Below are positions 43,084 to 53,700 of a stretch of 64,000 nt of DNA, piece after piece. The stretch lies in the NCBI GenBank assembly GCA_001769275.1, contig MEOQ01000039.1, positions 1 through 64,000 on the forward strand, in the 5' to 3' direction. The position numbers and the translations under genes are program-made. The DNA comes from Bacteroidetes bacterium GWF2_43_63 (lineage in GTDB: Bacteria; Bacteroidota; Bacteroidia; Bacteroidales; DTU049). Position 1 is the stretch's first letter; each line of letters begins with the position of its first letter. Below the pieces are notes generated by a model that saw only the letters and a program-made list of their open reading frames with translations, searched no databases and was not told where the DNA came from.

Positions 43084-43169
43084 AACCGGTTCTCCCGATT
43101 ATCCGGTTATTAATTACTTATTGTCGTTTATAAACGGATATAAATGCTTATAAATATTTGTAAGCATTT
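43084..43169. promoter_or_regulatory. Cluster of inverted repeats upstream of ssb
   Basis: Three dyads lie in the gap before ssb: AACCGG...CCGGTT (43084-43107), the perfect CGTTTATAAACG (43125-43136), and AAATGCTTA...TAAGCATTT (43142-43150 with 43161-43169). The last could also end the upstream ostA transcript. Their density suggests regulation of ssb. Confidence 0.45.
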
Positions 43170-43216
43170 GTTGTCGAAAAAAGCATTTGATTAGATCTCT
43201 GGGATCCGGCTTCAGA

Positions 43217-44773
43217 TCACGGATTATCGCCTCCCCGAATAACACCACCACTGTTGACAGGAGCGGCTTTTCGGAAAATGTCGTTTTTGTTCATTGGCCG
43301 CAACGAAGCCCGCCATTCAAATCCGGCCAGTTTGCGCTGATCGGCGGATAATTCCTTGTTCGGATATATGGTTCCCTGTGGAGATCCTGCCATGTTTATG
43401 GCAATTACAGTGCTGTTTTCGAAAAACAAATCCATGGATGAAGACGCGGATTTGTTGATCCCTGTTTTGGCTCCATTGTCGTCCTCGATAAAATAAACGG
43501 CTTCCGCATTTCCTGTAACCAGCATATGGTCCAGATCGTTGTTGATAAAATAGCCGTTCATACGCGATCCTTTTACCTGTTGAAAATCCAGCTCTTCATA
43601 AAACGAGACTATAAAGGCATTATCTTTCATCAACAGCTCTTTGATTGCATTGCGGTCAATGGCAAACTGAATATATTCGGCTGTCATTTGCGTCGAATCT
43701 GACCACAGACATGGTTTATCAAACATCCGCATCAGGGAATCTTTTTCGCAATAATAAAGAGAGTCACAAACACCCTGCATATCGTACCGGTAAAAACGTA
43801 CTCCGTAATAGGCCTGAATTGTGCGGCCCAATGCACTGTCCTTCGTTGTGTAAAGCGTATCACCATGCAAATAGAGCGAATCGGTTTTTTCCCAGGTGAC
43901 AAAAACAGCACTGTCGGTAGCAAGTACAGAGCTGTCCTTTTCAGTAAAATCAGCTTTATGAGCAAGCAGCAGCACATTCTCGAGCGTATCGCGGAAAACC
44001 ACATTCCTTCTGGCTTTACCTATACCGAGCTTTTTATCGTAATACAATGTGTCGCCTTCGAGCACTGATGTGCCGTTGATGAGTTTTGCCCGATTAAAAA
44101 GTTTAGTCTGGTCGGTCAATGTGTTATACCACCCATATTCGCAGTAAATATCCGTACTGTCGCTCTTGATGTGGGAATTCCCATAAAAATCGATCTGCTC
44201 TGTCGCTGTATTGTACATCAGACTATCCGATGTCAGTCGGAAATTATTCCCGGTAACAACAACGCCATGCCTGAAAAAAAACTCTTTTCGGCCGGAATAA
44301 TAATAGCCGTGCTTACTTACCAATTTGTTGTGCGGATCCTGAATTTCAGCACTGTCGAGATAATAGCCAACTCCGGTGCCAATATCGTAATACAGCTTCT
44401 CGGTATGCAGAACAATGTTGTTATCAATGAGCTCAACGTCCTCTTCCATGACCGCCTTTTTTTCATTGCCGTCATAGTGAAGTTTTTCGCCATAAATCTG
44501 AGTTGCATCCGACACTCTGATATGAACATTGCCGTATGCATCCATCGAGTTTTTGTTGATGTAAAGCAATGCGCTATCGCAATACAGCATCGAATTTTCG
44601 TGCTGAAACACAACATTCCCTTTGAGAAATTGAACATCAGGATCGACCGGTCGGTTATATTCAAGAACATTCGCCGACTTGAGCAGAATCTTTTTCTTTT
44701 CCTGAGCGGAAAGGTTCAATGAAAATCCGCAAAATAAAATTGCCAGAATTACAGTACACCCAAGACTTCTCAA
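43217..44773 (-). CDS. OstA-like (LptA/OstA_N) periplasmic protein
   Basis: A 518-residue secreted protein with signal peptide ending LNLSAQ. The OstA repeats begin with VDPDVQFLKGNVVFQHENSM and the characteristic YCDSALLYINKNSMDAYGNVHI, repeated several times through residue 400 (LTSDSLMYNTATEQIDFYGN). This is the LPS-transport beta-jellyroll: in Bacteroidota such proteins probably bridge LPS between membranes (LptA/LptD-N role). It overlaps the PepSY-like gene by four bases and so is part of the fur-purA-pepSY-ostA group. Confidence 0.87.
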   Translation of the reverse strand: MRSLGCTVILAILFCGFSLNLSAQEKKKILLKSANVLEYNRPVDPDVQFLKGNVVFQHENSMLYCDSALLYINKNSMDAYGNVHIRVSDATQIYGEKLHYDGNEKKAVMEEDVELIDNNIVLHTEKLYYDIGTGVGYYLDSAEIQDPHNKLVSKHGYYYSGRKEFFFRHGVVVTGNNFRLTSDSLMYNTATEQIDFYGNSHIKSDSTDIYCEYGWYNTLTDQTKLFNRAKLINGTSVLEGDTLYYDKKLGIGKARRNVVFRDTLENVLLLAHKADFTEKDSSVLATDSAVFVTWEKTDSLYLHGDTLYTTKDSALGRTIQAYYGVRFYRYDMQGVCDSLYYCEKDSLMRMFDKPCLWSDSTQMTAEYIQFAIDRNAIKELLMKDNAFIVSFYEELDFQQVKGSRMNGYFINNDLDHMLVTGNAEAVYFIEDDNGAKTGINKSASSSMDLFFENSTVIAINMAGSPQGTIYPNKELSADQRKLAGFEWRASLRPMNKNDIFRKAAPVNSGGVIRGGDNP

Positions 44774-46272
44774 AGATCTTCTTCTTTTAGAAATTTCCCT
44801 TTCATGTCGAACAATAGCCTTTTGCGCTCACGGTAACCTGTCTTTTTAATGAAAACACTGTATTTAAGCTGGTTTTCATCATTAATCATTATCCCGTCTG
44901 TAAATGACCAATCCGGATAGTTTTCTGAAATATATTTTGATGACTGCGAGGGTAGTTCTTTAAAAGAAACACTTTGACCATCCATCATATTTCCTTCTTC
45001 CATTGAAAGGTCGTCTTCCTCGGTCTCCTCATTGAAAACGGCATGCTGGTTATCTTTTTTCTCACGCAAATATTCATCTTCCGCATCAACATAATTGGCA
45101 AGGACTTCTTTTTCAAGACGACCGCTGGTTGAGAAAAATATTTCATGAAAAACCATGGGATCATTCATCCATGTCGGACCAAATAGTCTTACCAAAGTGA
45201 ATTTACTCTTGTCGGCATAAAGCAGGTTTTCTGCAGACTCAATTTCAAGATCCGGATAATTACTTGCCAGATAATTCTGTATCATCGGTAAAAGATCTTT
45301 TGGGTTGAGAACTGTTGCTGACATTACATAAACTCCTTTTGAATCAAAATGCATCCGGTTTTCGGTGCTTCGGACCGGATTGTAATATGTAGCGACATAC
45401 TGCCCTGCAATTGTGTCCCAGCGCACCTCTTCAGCTTTAGGTTCCTTTTTGGTAAATGCCTGTACTGCCACAGCTGGAACTTTACTTTGAGGGAAAGGAT
45501 TTCTGCCCAGTTTCTTTTGATCTTTTTTCGAATCTTTGTCATTCTGGCCCGCATCGGAATTTATTGGCTTATTGGCGCCGGAAATCGGAGTACCCTGATA
45601 ATCGAACCACAACTCAACTGCAGCTTTATCATCGGGTTTGCCTAGAACAACATAATAAGCATTCTGATACTTCTCGTTGTTTACAATATAGCTTTCCCGA
45701 ATGGAATACTCTGTGTAGTTAATGATTACATAGGAGTTTATCGATGATGGCAACTCTTTTGGATGAACAGCTAGCTTTCCGCGCTCATTTGCTCCCTGAA
45801 GCTGCAAGTCGATCTCGCTGCCTTTCGAATCACTCTTTCGGACAAACGCACCCGAAATGTCGTATATAGCAAACAAAAGCTGGTTGGTAATTGTGTCCTT
45901 TAATTGAACACTATACTCTGAAACGTCCTTGTTTTCGGAAAGAATAATTTTTACAATTTTCGTGTTTGCAAAGCCAGTCGTTACATGTTTCTGCATTGAT
46001 CTTGGGCAATCCACCAGTTTGTACTCGGATTCGGAATTTATCCACCGGCCGGATTCGGAGAATTTCACAACAACATTAATATCGTCATAATTAAATGCTG
46101 CATGAAAGTCGGTGTTGTGCTTGGTCCACTGCACACCGGTAGCACCCGGAAACAGATTAGGCAGTTTGCTTTTCACTATTTCAGGAACGTCGCTTTCCTT
46201 AACCGGAATCTGCGCCCATGCAATGCATTGTATTGACAATAGCATGATGAAACCGAGAAGTACTTTTTTCAT
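44770..46272 (-). CDS. Secreted PepSY-like repeat protein
   Basis: A 500-residue exported protein (signal peptide ends CIAWAQ) built from about six copies of a PepSY/BLIP-like alpha-beta unit: near 27-85 (LPNLFPGATGVQW), 90-145, 174-232, 265-320 (KKEPKAEEVRWDTIAGQYVA), 328-390 (YLASNYPDLEIESAENL) and 440-500 (YISENYPDWSFTDG). An acidic, Lys-rich linker (DSDAGQNDKDSKKDQKK) splits the set. Such domains act as inhibitors or sensors in the envelope; the ligand is unknown. It starts 5 bases after purA and overlaps ostA, so expression is tied to both. Confidence 0.72.
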   Translation of the reverse strand: MKKVLLGFIMLLSIQCIAWAQIPVKESDVPEIVKSKLPNLFPGATGVQWTKHNTDFHAAFNYDDINVVVKFSESGRWINSESEYKLVDCPRSMQKHVTTGFANTKIVKIILSENKDVSEYSVQLKDTITNQLLFAIYDISGAFVRKSDSKGSEIDLQLQGANERGKLAVHPKELPSSINSYVIINYTEYSIRESYIVNNEKYQNAYYVVLGKPDDKAAVELWFDYQGTPISGANKPINSDAGQNDKDSKKDQKKLGRNPFPQSKVPAVAVQAFTKKEPKAEEVRWDTIAGQYVATYYNPVRSTENRMHFDSKGVYVMSATVLNPKDLLPMIQNYLASNYPDLEIESAENLLYADKSKFTLVRLFGPTWMNDPMVFHEIFFSTSGRLEKEVLANYVDAEDEYLREKKDNQHAVFNEETEEDDLSMEEGNMMDGQSVSFKELPSQSSKYISENYPDWSFTDGIMINDENQLKYSVFIKKTGYRERKRLLFDMKGKFLKEEDL

Positions 46273-46277
46273 AGTGA

Positions 46278-47564
46278 CTAAAGTTTAATTATTTGATCTC
46301 TTCCTGGTCCGGTAGAGATGTGGGAAAGATGTACACCAGCAGCATTTTCCACAAAACTGATATAACTTGCAAGTTCTTCAGGGAAATGTGAAGGATCGGC
46401 TGTTTTTGCTAAATCTGCTGACCATCCTTTGAGATTTCTAGTGATTATTTCAGGTTCAAAACCGGCTGGAATGTCAGGCATATCATAGGTTACACCCTCG
46501 CATTTGTACGAGTCACATACTTTAATGGTTTCGATTCCTGTAAGCACATCGGCTTTTGTCATAATCAAATCAGTAACCCCGTTCAGCATCACCGAGTAAC
46601 GAAGTGCCGGTAAATCAAGCCAGCCCGTTCTTCGCGGTCTGCCGGTAGTAGCGCCGAATTCGTTGCCGTTTTTGCGTATCATTTCGCCCATATCATCAAA
46701 AAGTTCTGTTGGGAAAGGCCCGTTGCCAACCCTGGTGCAATAAGCTTTGAAGATACCAAAAACCTTGCCTATATGGCCAGGTGCTACTCCGAGACCGGTG
46801 CAGACGCCCCCTGTCATTGTGTTTGAAGATGTCACGAAAGGATAAGATCCAAAATCAACATCAAGCAAAGTGCCCTGAGCGCCTTCGGCAAGAACTCTTT
46901 TGCCTGCTGCGATGGCTTTATTCACTTCAATTTCAGTGGCAGCAATACGGAACTGTTTTAGCTTGTCAGCGGCTTTCAGCCATTCCTGTTCATAGTCATC
47001 GAATGAACGGCCGTCAAGCGTTATGTTTTTATAATCGACCCCTGATTTGGCGATAAGGTGCATGTGAGCATCCTTTCGTGATTGGTATTCACTTCTGAAC
47101 CCAGCGTGCAGAATTTCACCAACGCGCAGTCCAACGCGCTTATACTTGTCGGTATAGGTAGGGCCAATTCCTTTCAGCGTGCTGCCGATTTTTTTCTCAC
47201 CCATAGCTGCTTCGTTCACTGCATCCAGTAGCCTGTGTGTAGGCATGATGAGATGAGCGCTGCGGCTGATTACCAGATTCGAAACCGGATCAAATCCGGC
47301 ATCGCGAATAGTATCGATTTCATCAAAGAAAATAAAAGGATCAATCACTACCCCATTCCCAATGATATTGAGAATATTGCTTCTGAATATTCCACTGGGG
47401 ACAGTATGCAAAACAAACTTCCGGTCATTGAAAATGATGGTATGACCGGCATTGGGTCCACCCTGAAATCTGGCAATAATATCATATTGCGGCGCTAAAG
47501 CGTCAACAATTTTTCCTTTACCCTCATCGCCCCATTGCAGGCCTAAAATCACGTCAACTTTCAT
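46278..47564 (-). CDS. purA: Adenylosuccinate synthetase
   Basis: Converts IMP and aspartate to adenylosuccinate with GTP, first committed step to AMP. The signature GDEGKGK is at residues 12-18 with the catalytic Asp13, GPNAGHT follows at about 36-42, and later marks are KGIGPTYTDK, AEGAQGTLLDVDFGSYPFVTSS and GRPRRTGWLD. The length of 428 is normal. It lies 32 bases after the fur gene and 5 bases before the PepSY gene. Confidence 0.97.
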   Translation of the reverse strand: MKVDVILGLQWGDEGKGKIVDALAPQYDIIARFQGGPNAGHTIIFNDRKFVLHTVPSGIFRSNILNIIGNGVVIDPFIFFDEIDTIRDAGFDPVSNLVISRSAHLIMPTHRLLDAVNEAAMGEKKIGSTLKGIGPTYTDKYKRVGLRVGEILHAGFRSEYQSRKDAHMHLIAKSGVDYKNITLDGRSFDDYEQEWLKAADKLKQFRIAATEIEVNKAIAAGKRVLAEGAQGTLLDVDFGSYPFVTSSNTMTGGVCTGLGVAPGHIGKVFGIFKAYCTRVGNGPFPTELFDDMGEMIRKNGNEFGATTGRPRRTGWLDLPALRYSVMLNGVTDLIMTKADVLTGIETIKVCDSYKCEGVTYDMPDIPAGFEPEIITRNLKGWSADLAKTADPSHFPEELASYISFVENAAGVHLSHISTGPGRDQIIKL

Positions 47565-47595
47565 ACAGGTTTATTCAATTTACAAAATTAACAAA

Positions 47596-48093
47596 TTAAT
47601 CCTTCTTTTCAAAGCGCTTCTTGCTGTCTTTGGCACATTCTTCACAAACTCCATGAAAGACGAGTGAATGGCTTGAAGCGTGAAACCCAAATGAGTTTTG
47701 CAACGTTTTTTCTATTTCACCCACGCGGGGCTCACAGAATTCAATAACCTTATTGCATTTCATACAAATCGCATGATCATGCTGTTGAAAGCAAAAACAT
47801 TTTTCATACTGAGCGCTGTTTTGTCCAAACTGGTGCTTCACAACCAATCCGCTTTCGAGCAGCAACTCCATTGTGTTGTACAACGTGGCACGGCTCACCC
47901 GATACCGGTTGTTCTTCATTCGGATATACAGAGACTCTATATCGAAATGTCCGGCTTGACTGTATATTTCTTTCAGAATCGTAAACCTTTCAGGGGTCTT
48001 CCGATGCTTTGTACGGCTCAGATACTCAGTGAAAATCTGCTTCACATTGTCATAACTGTCCACCTTATGCTGATGATCGGCATTCTTATCCAT
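47596..48093 (-). CDS. Fur-family transcriptional repressor
   Basis: A metal- or peroxide-sensing repressor of the Fur/PerR/Zur group. The start is the ATG at 48093 (a GTG one codon upstream is possible). The winged helix includes [14 protein letters not shown] and the [20 protein letters not shown] recognition helix. The C-terminal metal site has HDHAICMKC and the second CxxC pair CEEC (structural zinc). It heads a run with purA, pepSY and ostA. A perfect inverted repeat of Fur/PerR-box shape lies just upstream and suggests autoregulation. Fur, PerR or Zur subclass cannot be decided from sequence. Confidence 0.93.
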   Translation of the reverse strand: MDKNADHQHKVDSYDNVKQIFTEYLSRTKHRKTPERFTILKEIYSQAGHFDIESLYIRMKNNRYRVSRATLYNTMELLLESGLVVKHQFGQNSAQYEKCFCFQQHDHAICMKCNKVIEFCEPRVGEIEKTLQNSFGFHASSHSLVFHGVCEECAKDSKKRFEKKD

Positions 48094-48108
48094 CACGAAA
48101 AATTTCAG

Positions 48109-48116
48109 TAAAGATA
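48109..48116 (-). promoter_or_regulatory. Imperfect -7 box (TATCTTTA) for fur-purA
   Basis: One mismatch (final G is A) to TAnnTTTG, close to the fur start. It lies 11 bases from the inverted repeat at 48127. Confidence 0.4.
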
Positions 48117-48126
48117 AAAATTGTTT

Positions 48127-48143
48127 TTATTTAGAATAAATAA
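48127..48143. promoter_or_regulatory. Fur/PerR-box-like operator
   Basis: TTATTTA-GAA-TAAATAA: perfect 7-base arms around a 3-base centre. It sits in the promoter spacer of the fur gene, where binding would block transcription. Similar symmetry to known Fur-family boxes; the ligand class is unknown. Confidence 0.5.
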
Positions 48144-48179
48144 GATTTTCACCTGACAATGATAAATTAACAAGGATTG

Positions 48180-50420
48180 CTATTGATTTTCGGAAAGACG
48201 CAGGCGGAAAACCCGCTGAACCCCATCAACCTTTTTAAGTTGTGAAATCATGTTTTTGAGATGCTCGGTATCATTTACGAAAAGGATGATTCTTCCTTCA
48301 AATGTTTCTCCTTTGCTTTCCAGGAAAATAGAACTGATGTTGAGGTTATTCTCTTCTGACAAAAGCCTGCTGATATCGCGAAGAATGCCGATTTTATCCA
48401 TCCCGGAAACCTGAATGGCTGTTTTGAATGTGATGAGTTTGGAATCATTCCACTGCACTTTCTTAATGCGGTCGCCATATCTGGCACTTATCCGCACAGC
48501 ATTTGCACAGTTTGCCCGGTGAATTTCGAGTGTATTTTCAGAAACTACAAATCCCACTACTTCGTCGCCGGGAATTGGATTACAGCAATCGGCAATGGTG
48601 TATGATATTTTGGACTCAACATTCAGGTCTACTCCTTTTGTTCTGCGAATACCACGGGTTTTTTCAGTCCCTGGCTTAGCCCCGGCTTTACCTCGCATGA
48701 AAGGCATTCTGAGATACTGCAGCCAACCCGAACGATCGTGAACGGTAGCAAACGATTTCACTACTTTAATGTCTATTTTGCCACGGGCGGCTTCATAAAA
48801 CATTTCGCTGACACTCTGGACTCCAATGTATTTGGCAAATTCAAGAAGTACGACTTCATCAGAAACCAGTTTCACCTGTCCGAACATGCGGGTAACCATA
48901 TCGCGACCGCGATCAATCGATTTACGACGCTCTTCCTTAACCGCCATTTTTATCTGTGACTTCGCTTTTGCGGTGACTGCACTCTGCAGCCATTCTTCTT
49001 TGGGCGATTGCTTGTCGCTGGTGAGAACTTCAACCTGGTCGCCGCTATTCAGCACATGACTGATGGGAACAAGTTTGTGATTGACTTTTGCGCCGATGCA
49101 TTTATTTCCCAGATCAGTATGGATGGAATAAGCAAAGTCGAGAATGGTGGAATTCTTAGGCAGATTGCGGAGTTCGCCGGTCCGGGTAAACAAGTATATT
49201 TCGTCTGCGAAGAGTGTTAGTTTAAAGTCGTCCAGAAAATCGAGTGCATTTGCCTCGGGTCGCTGAAGAAGCTCGCGAATTTTCTTTAACCAGTCATCCA
49301 GCGAGTTCTCCATCCCATCCTTGTTTTCCTTATATTTCCAGTGAGCGGCATATCCCTTTTCGGCAATCTCATTCATGCGAAAGGAGCGGATCTGGATTTC
49401 GACCCATTTACCGGCATCGCTCATTACGGTGGTGTGCAATGCTTCGTAACCATTGGCCTTTGGTACCGATATCCAGTCGCGCAGTCTTTCCGGGTTGGGA
49501 GTGTACACCTGCGTCACCAGTGAATATGCTTTCCAGCAATCTATCTTTTCTTTCTGAGGATCGTCAGCATCAATAATAATACGGATCGCAAAAATGTCGT
49601 AGACTTCCTCGAAAGGAATACTCTTGTTCTGCATTTTTTTCCAAATGGAATTGATGCTTTTTGTTCTGCCGATGATATTAAAGTTCAGGTCTTCTTTCTT
49701 CAACAAGGATTCAACAGGCTTAATGAACTGATGAATAAATTTACGCCGGTCCTCTTCGGTTTCAATAAGCTTTTGGGTAAGGGTTTCGTAAATTTGGGGC
49801 TCAGTGTATTTCAGCACCAGATCTTCCATTTCGCTTTTGATGATGTATAGGCCAAGTCTGTGAGCCAACGGTGCGAAAAGGAATGCTGTTTCCGAGGCAA
49901 TTTTTAGTCGTTTTTCCGGAGGCATGTGCTCCAGGGTTCTCATATTATGCAGCCGGTCGGCCAATTTGATCAGAATAACTCTGACATCCTCGGCCATAGT
50001 GAGCAATATTTTTCTAAAATTTTCGGCCTGAATCGACGGACCAAAATCTGAGTTGTCAACGATTCCGGAAATTTTTGTCAAGCCATCAATAATAGAGGCC
50101 ACTTTTGGTCCAAAGAGACCACTGATATCTTCGAGCGTATAATCTGTGTCTTCAACAACATCATGCAACAGAGAACAGATTATAGAAGTTGTGCCAAGGC
50201 CAATTTCTCCGGCAGAGATGATGGCCACTTCCATAGGGTGAAAAATATAGGGTTCGCCACTGCGGCGGCGCATACCTTTGTGGGCTTCGGCTGCCAGGTT
50301 AAATGCTTTGCGGATCAGCCTTTTGTCTTTTGAATCTGTGATGGGCTTGCACACCTTCAACAAAGCGCGGTAACGCTTCAATAACTCTTTCTTTTCTATC
50401 TCGGTAAGGCCAAACTCCAT
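48180..50420 (-). CDS. Bifunctional (p)ppGpp synthetase/hydrolase, Rel/SpoT
   Basis: Makes and/or breaks the stringent-response alarmone (p)ppGpp. The HD hydrolase domain has HPMEVA and HDVVEDT at 86-92, with KLADRLHNMRTL near 157, so hydrolase activity is probably intact. The synthetase domain is near 250-360 (GRTKSINSIWKKM, EVYDIFAIRI, GYEALHTTV). A TGS domain lies near 410-470 and a C-terminal ACT domain near 670-746. The length of 746 is normal. A -7 box sits about 12 bases before the ATG, so the leader is very short. Separate from the fur group by an 83-base gap. Confidence 0.95.
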   Translation of the reverse strand: MEFGLTEIEKKELLKRYRALLKVCKPITDSKDKRLIRKAFNLAAEAHKGMRRRSGEPYIFHPMEVAIISAGEIGLGTTSIICSLLHDVVEDTDYTLEDISGLFGPKVASIIDGLTKISGIVDNSDFGPSIQAENFRKILLTMAEDVRVILIKLADRLHNMRTLEHMPPEKRLKIASETAFLFAPLAHRLGLYIIKSEMEDLVLKYTEPQIYETLTQKLIETEEDRRKFIHQFIKPVESLLKKEDLNFNIIGRTKSINSIWKKMQNKSIPFEEVYDIFAIRIIIDADDPQKEKIDCWKAYSLVTQVYTPNPERLRDWISVPKANGYEALHTTVMSDAGKWVEIQIRSFRMNEIAEKGYAAHWKYKENKDGMENSLDDWLKKIRELLQRPEANALDFLDDFKLTLFADEIYLFTRTGELRNLPKNSTILDFAYSIHTDLGNKCIGAKVNHKLVPISHVLNSGDQVEVLTSDKQSPKEEWLQSAVTAKAKSQIKMAVKEERRKSIDRGRDMVTRMFGQVKLVSDEVVLLEFAKYIGVQSVSEMFYEAARGKIDIKVVKSFATVHDRSGWLQYLRMPFMRGKAGAKPGTEKTRGIRRTKGVDLNVESKISYTIADCCNPIPGDEVVGFVVSENTLEIHRANCANAVRISARYGDRIKKVQWNDSKLITFKTAIQVSGMDKIGILRDISRLLSEENNLNISSIFLESKGETFEGRIILFVNDTEHLKNMISQLKKVDGVQRVFRLRLSENQ

Positions 50421-50431
50421 CTTTTTTATTG

Positions 50432-50439
50432 CAAAAATA
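50432..50439 (-). promoter_or_regulatory. -7 promoter box (TATTTTTG) for rel/spoT
   Basis: Consensus box followed by C on minus, 12 bases before the ATG at 50420. Confidence 0.6.
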
Positions 50440-50684
50440 GCAAATTGGAGCTTTCATGAGAATTTACTTTTGATTAATTCAGAATCGTCGCAATATTTTC
50501 GGCAAATATGTCCGGAATGCAAATCAAAGGATGAATGATGGTATGCATTTCAATTAATTTAACAGGAAGTCCTGACTAAACCACAATGTTAGTATACATT
50601 AAACCATTAAAAGTTAAATTTCAGGAGTTGTATATTTTAGCCAAATATTTCATCACTAAACCGTATTACACTATGATTTTTTAT

Positions 50685-50692
50685 TATATTTG
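50685..50692 (+). promoter_or_regulatory. -7 promoter box (TATATTTG) for giant surface protein 1
   Basis: Consensus box followed by C, 33 bases upstream of the ATG at 50725. Confidence 0.65.
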
Positions 50693-50724
50693 CCCTGTTA
50701 TCTGAACACAATCAAATTATTAAT

Positions 50725-53700
50725 ATGAAGACACTAGCACTTTTAAGCGCTATTCTGCTGGTTTTGGCTATGCCAGTAATCAGTCAGACCGTAATCGTGA
50801 ACGAGGATTTCGAATCTGCCCCGTATGATTTAACGTCAAGCGGATCGATCGCCTGGGGAATCAATTCAAGGTTACAGGCGGCGGGGGCCTTTTCAGACTC
50901 CTGCACCATTGGTCTATCCAGCACAAGTTATCTGACATCGAATTCATTTTCGACAGTAGGAAATATGAGTGTAATTCTGGAATTCAAGCAAATCTGTAAA
51001 ATCGAAAGCAGTGATGCCGCACAAATTGAATACTCCATCGATGGAGGTACTACCTGGACTTTGGTAAGCCAAAGTTATTACCTAGGTGCCGGATCATTCG
51101 CGTCGAGTAAATTCTCGGAATTCAGCTACCCTACTACCTGGATGGCTGGGAATGCTACAGCAGTTCCACAAAACACCTGGTGGAAATCAGAGCAGTTTGA
51201 TCTGAGCGGGCTGTGTGCCAATCAGGCCAATGTGAAAATTCGTTTTAAACTGAATGATGCCAGCAATAACGGAGCCAGCCAACGCACAGGCTGGTATCTG
51301 GATGATGTGAAAGTGACCGTTGCTGCTTCAGAGCTTATTCCACCAACAATAACACTGGTACCTGTAATTCATCAGGATACAGTTTTTACGCCAGGACCTT
51401 TTGAGGTTAAGGCAAAAGCAACGGACGCCTCTGGCATTGCTTCTGTAAAGCTTGTTTACAGCGTTAATGCAGGGCCCACCGACACGCTGGATATGTCGGT
51501 TTTGAGTGTTGATACATTTTCAGTGAGCATCCCGGCTCAGGCCTACAACACGCGCGTTGATTACTATGTTATTGCTACAGATGCTTCTCTGGCTTCGAAC
51601 GATGGCAGTTCGACCAATTATTGGCTGTATACAAAAAAACCGGCACCGGTTGTAATTATTGGGACAGGTACAACAACCAGCAGCTACACCCCAGCGTATG
51701 GGACGTGGGATTTTGGTTGGTCAGAAATGATCTATACTCCAGCGGAAATAGGAATGTCAGGTTCAATTGACTCTATTTTCTTTAATGTTGCATCATTGAC
51801 TGCTCCATACACTTTTTATAATCAGAAAATCTACATTTCAACATCGGCAATTTCTGAAATTCCGGCAGGCACCATGCCTGACACAAACTCAATGACGCTC
51901 GTTTATAGTGGAAATTATACATTCACTTCAGTTGGCTGGAATAAGGTTGTCCTTTCAACCCCATTTAACTACGACGGGATTGGGAATCTGCATATAATAT
52001 GGGTAAACCGAGACGGCGCCTGGGTCTCAGGGGGGCCATCATACAACTGCACTTCGACTAGCCCGGTATACAGGACTCAGTACAAATATGCTGATGACAA
52101 TTTCCCAACAACGACCGGAACAACCACCTACAGCAGACCAAATCTAAAACTGGCATTCACTGTGATCAACACTGTACATAATGTTGCACCGGTTCAGATG
52201 ACATCGCCATTAACTGTACCAACGCCCGTTACAGGCACGCCCTATGATGTAAAAATTAAAGTCAAAAATTTAGGGTCAGATACACTAAACACCTTAACCA
52301 TCAACTGGTCGGTGAATGGAACACTTCAGACTCCATATTCCTGGAACGGCACGTTGCTTCAGGATGAAATTTCGACGGACATCACGCTCGGTTCGGTTAC
52401 ATTTTCATTAGTTGGAAACAATGTGATCAAGGCCTGGACGAGCAATCCGGATGGTTTCGCAGATGAAGCACCTCAAAATGATACCATTTCAAAAACGTAC
52501 TTCGCTTGTTCGGCGGTTCTGGCTGGGACGTATACAATTAATCCTATTGTTCCAACCGGTGGAACCAATTTTCAGTATTTCTCAGACGTATTATCAACCC
52601 TGCAAAACTGCGGAATTACGGACACTACCATTTTTAATATTGTCGCCGGGACTTATGACACGTTGCTGACATTGGGAACAATTCCTGGAAATGGTCCCAC
52701 GGCCAGTGTTGTTTTCCAATCTGCCAGTGGAATAAATACAGATGTAACCTTGCGCTATAATGCAGCTACAGCAGTCGACAACTTTGTTTTTAAATTCAAT
52801 GCTGCAAAATACATTGAAGTTAAAAACATGACCATCAAAGCGCTTGGAACTACTTATGGAAAATGCGTTGACATTTCCGGCGGTTCAAATCATCTTTTGT
52901 TTGAAGGAAATATTTTTGAGAATCCGGCCAACTCCTCTACCTTAACAGATATGGCGTTGATCAACAACACCAGTGCATTAAACGATACGGCCATAACAAT
53001 CCGGAATAATGTGTTCAACAACGGATCTTATGGTATTTATTTTTATGGTGTCAGCAGCAGCCTGGAAGGTGGGAATATTATAGAAGGAAACACTTTCAAC
53101 AACTTCTATTACCGGGGAATTTACACTTACTACCAGAAAAACCTGCTTGTTCACAACAACACTCTAACATCAAACACCGTTTACTCGTCGCCGGCCGGTA
53201 TGCAACTGGCTTATAGTGACTATTCTACCGTTACCTCAAATAAAATCAGTGTCCCAGCTTATTATGGTCTCTACTTTTATTACAGTGATGGCGACGCCAA
53301 TAAATCAAGTTTGATTGCCAACAACTTTATTTCGATCGGTGGTTCATCTACCTCTTATGGCTTATATCCGTACTATTCCAACTATGTGGATATTTACCAC
53401 AACACTGTGAATAACTACGGATCAGGTACCTCCGCCCGGGCTTTCTATTTATATTATGGTGGTCCGATGAATGTCAAAGACAATGTATTTGCGGCAACTG
53501 GAGGTGGATATGCTTATTATGTGGCATCAACCGCAACTGTATTTGCATCAGATTACAACAACCTTTACAGCACCGGCACTTCGCTCGGTTATTACAGCAT
53601 TGCGCGTGCCGACCTTGCTGCCTGGACAACTGCCACCCTGAAGGATTCAAATTCCGTGAGTATAAATCCCGGATTTGTTAGTTCTACCAACCTTCACACG

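Larger units (their letters stand above)
50421..50724. other. Intergenic region, about 300 bases
   Basis: AT-rich gap between the divergent rel and giant surface protein genes. Promoter boxes lie at both ends (50432 on minus, 50685 on plus). Nothing else recognised. Confidence 0.5.
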
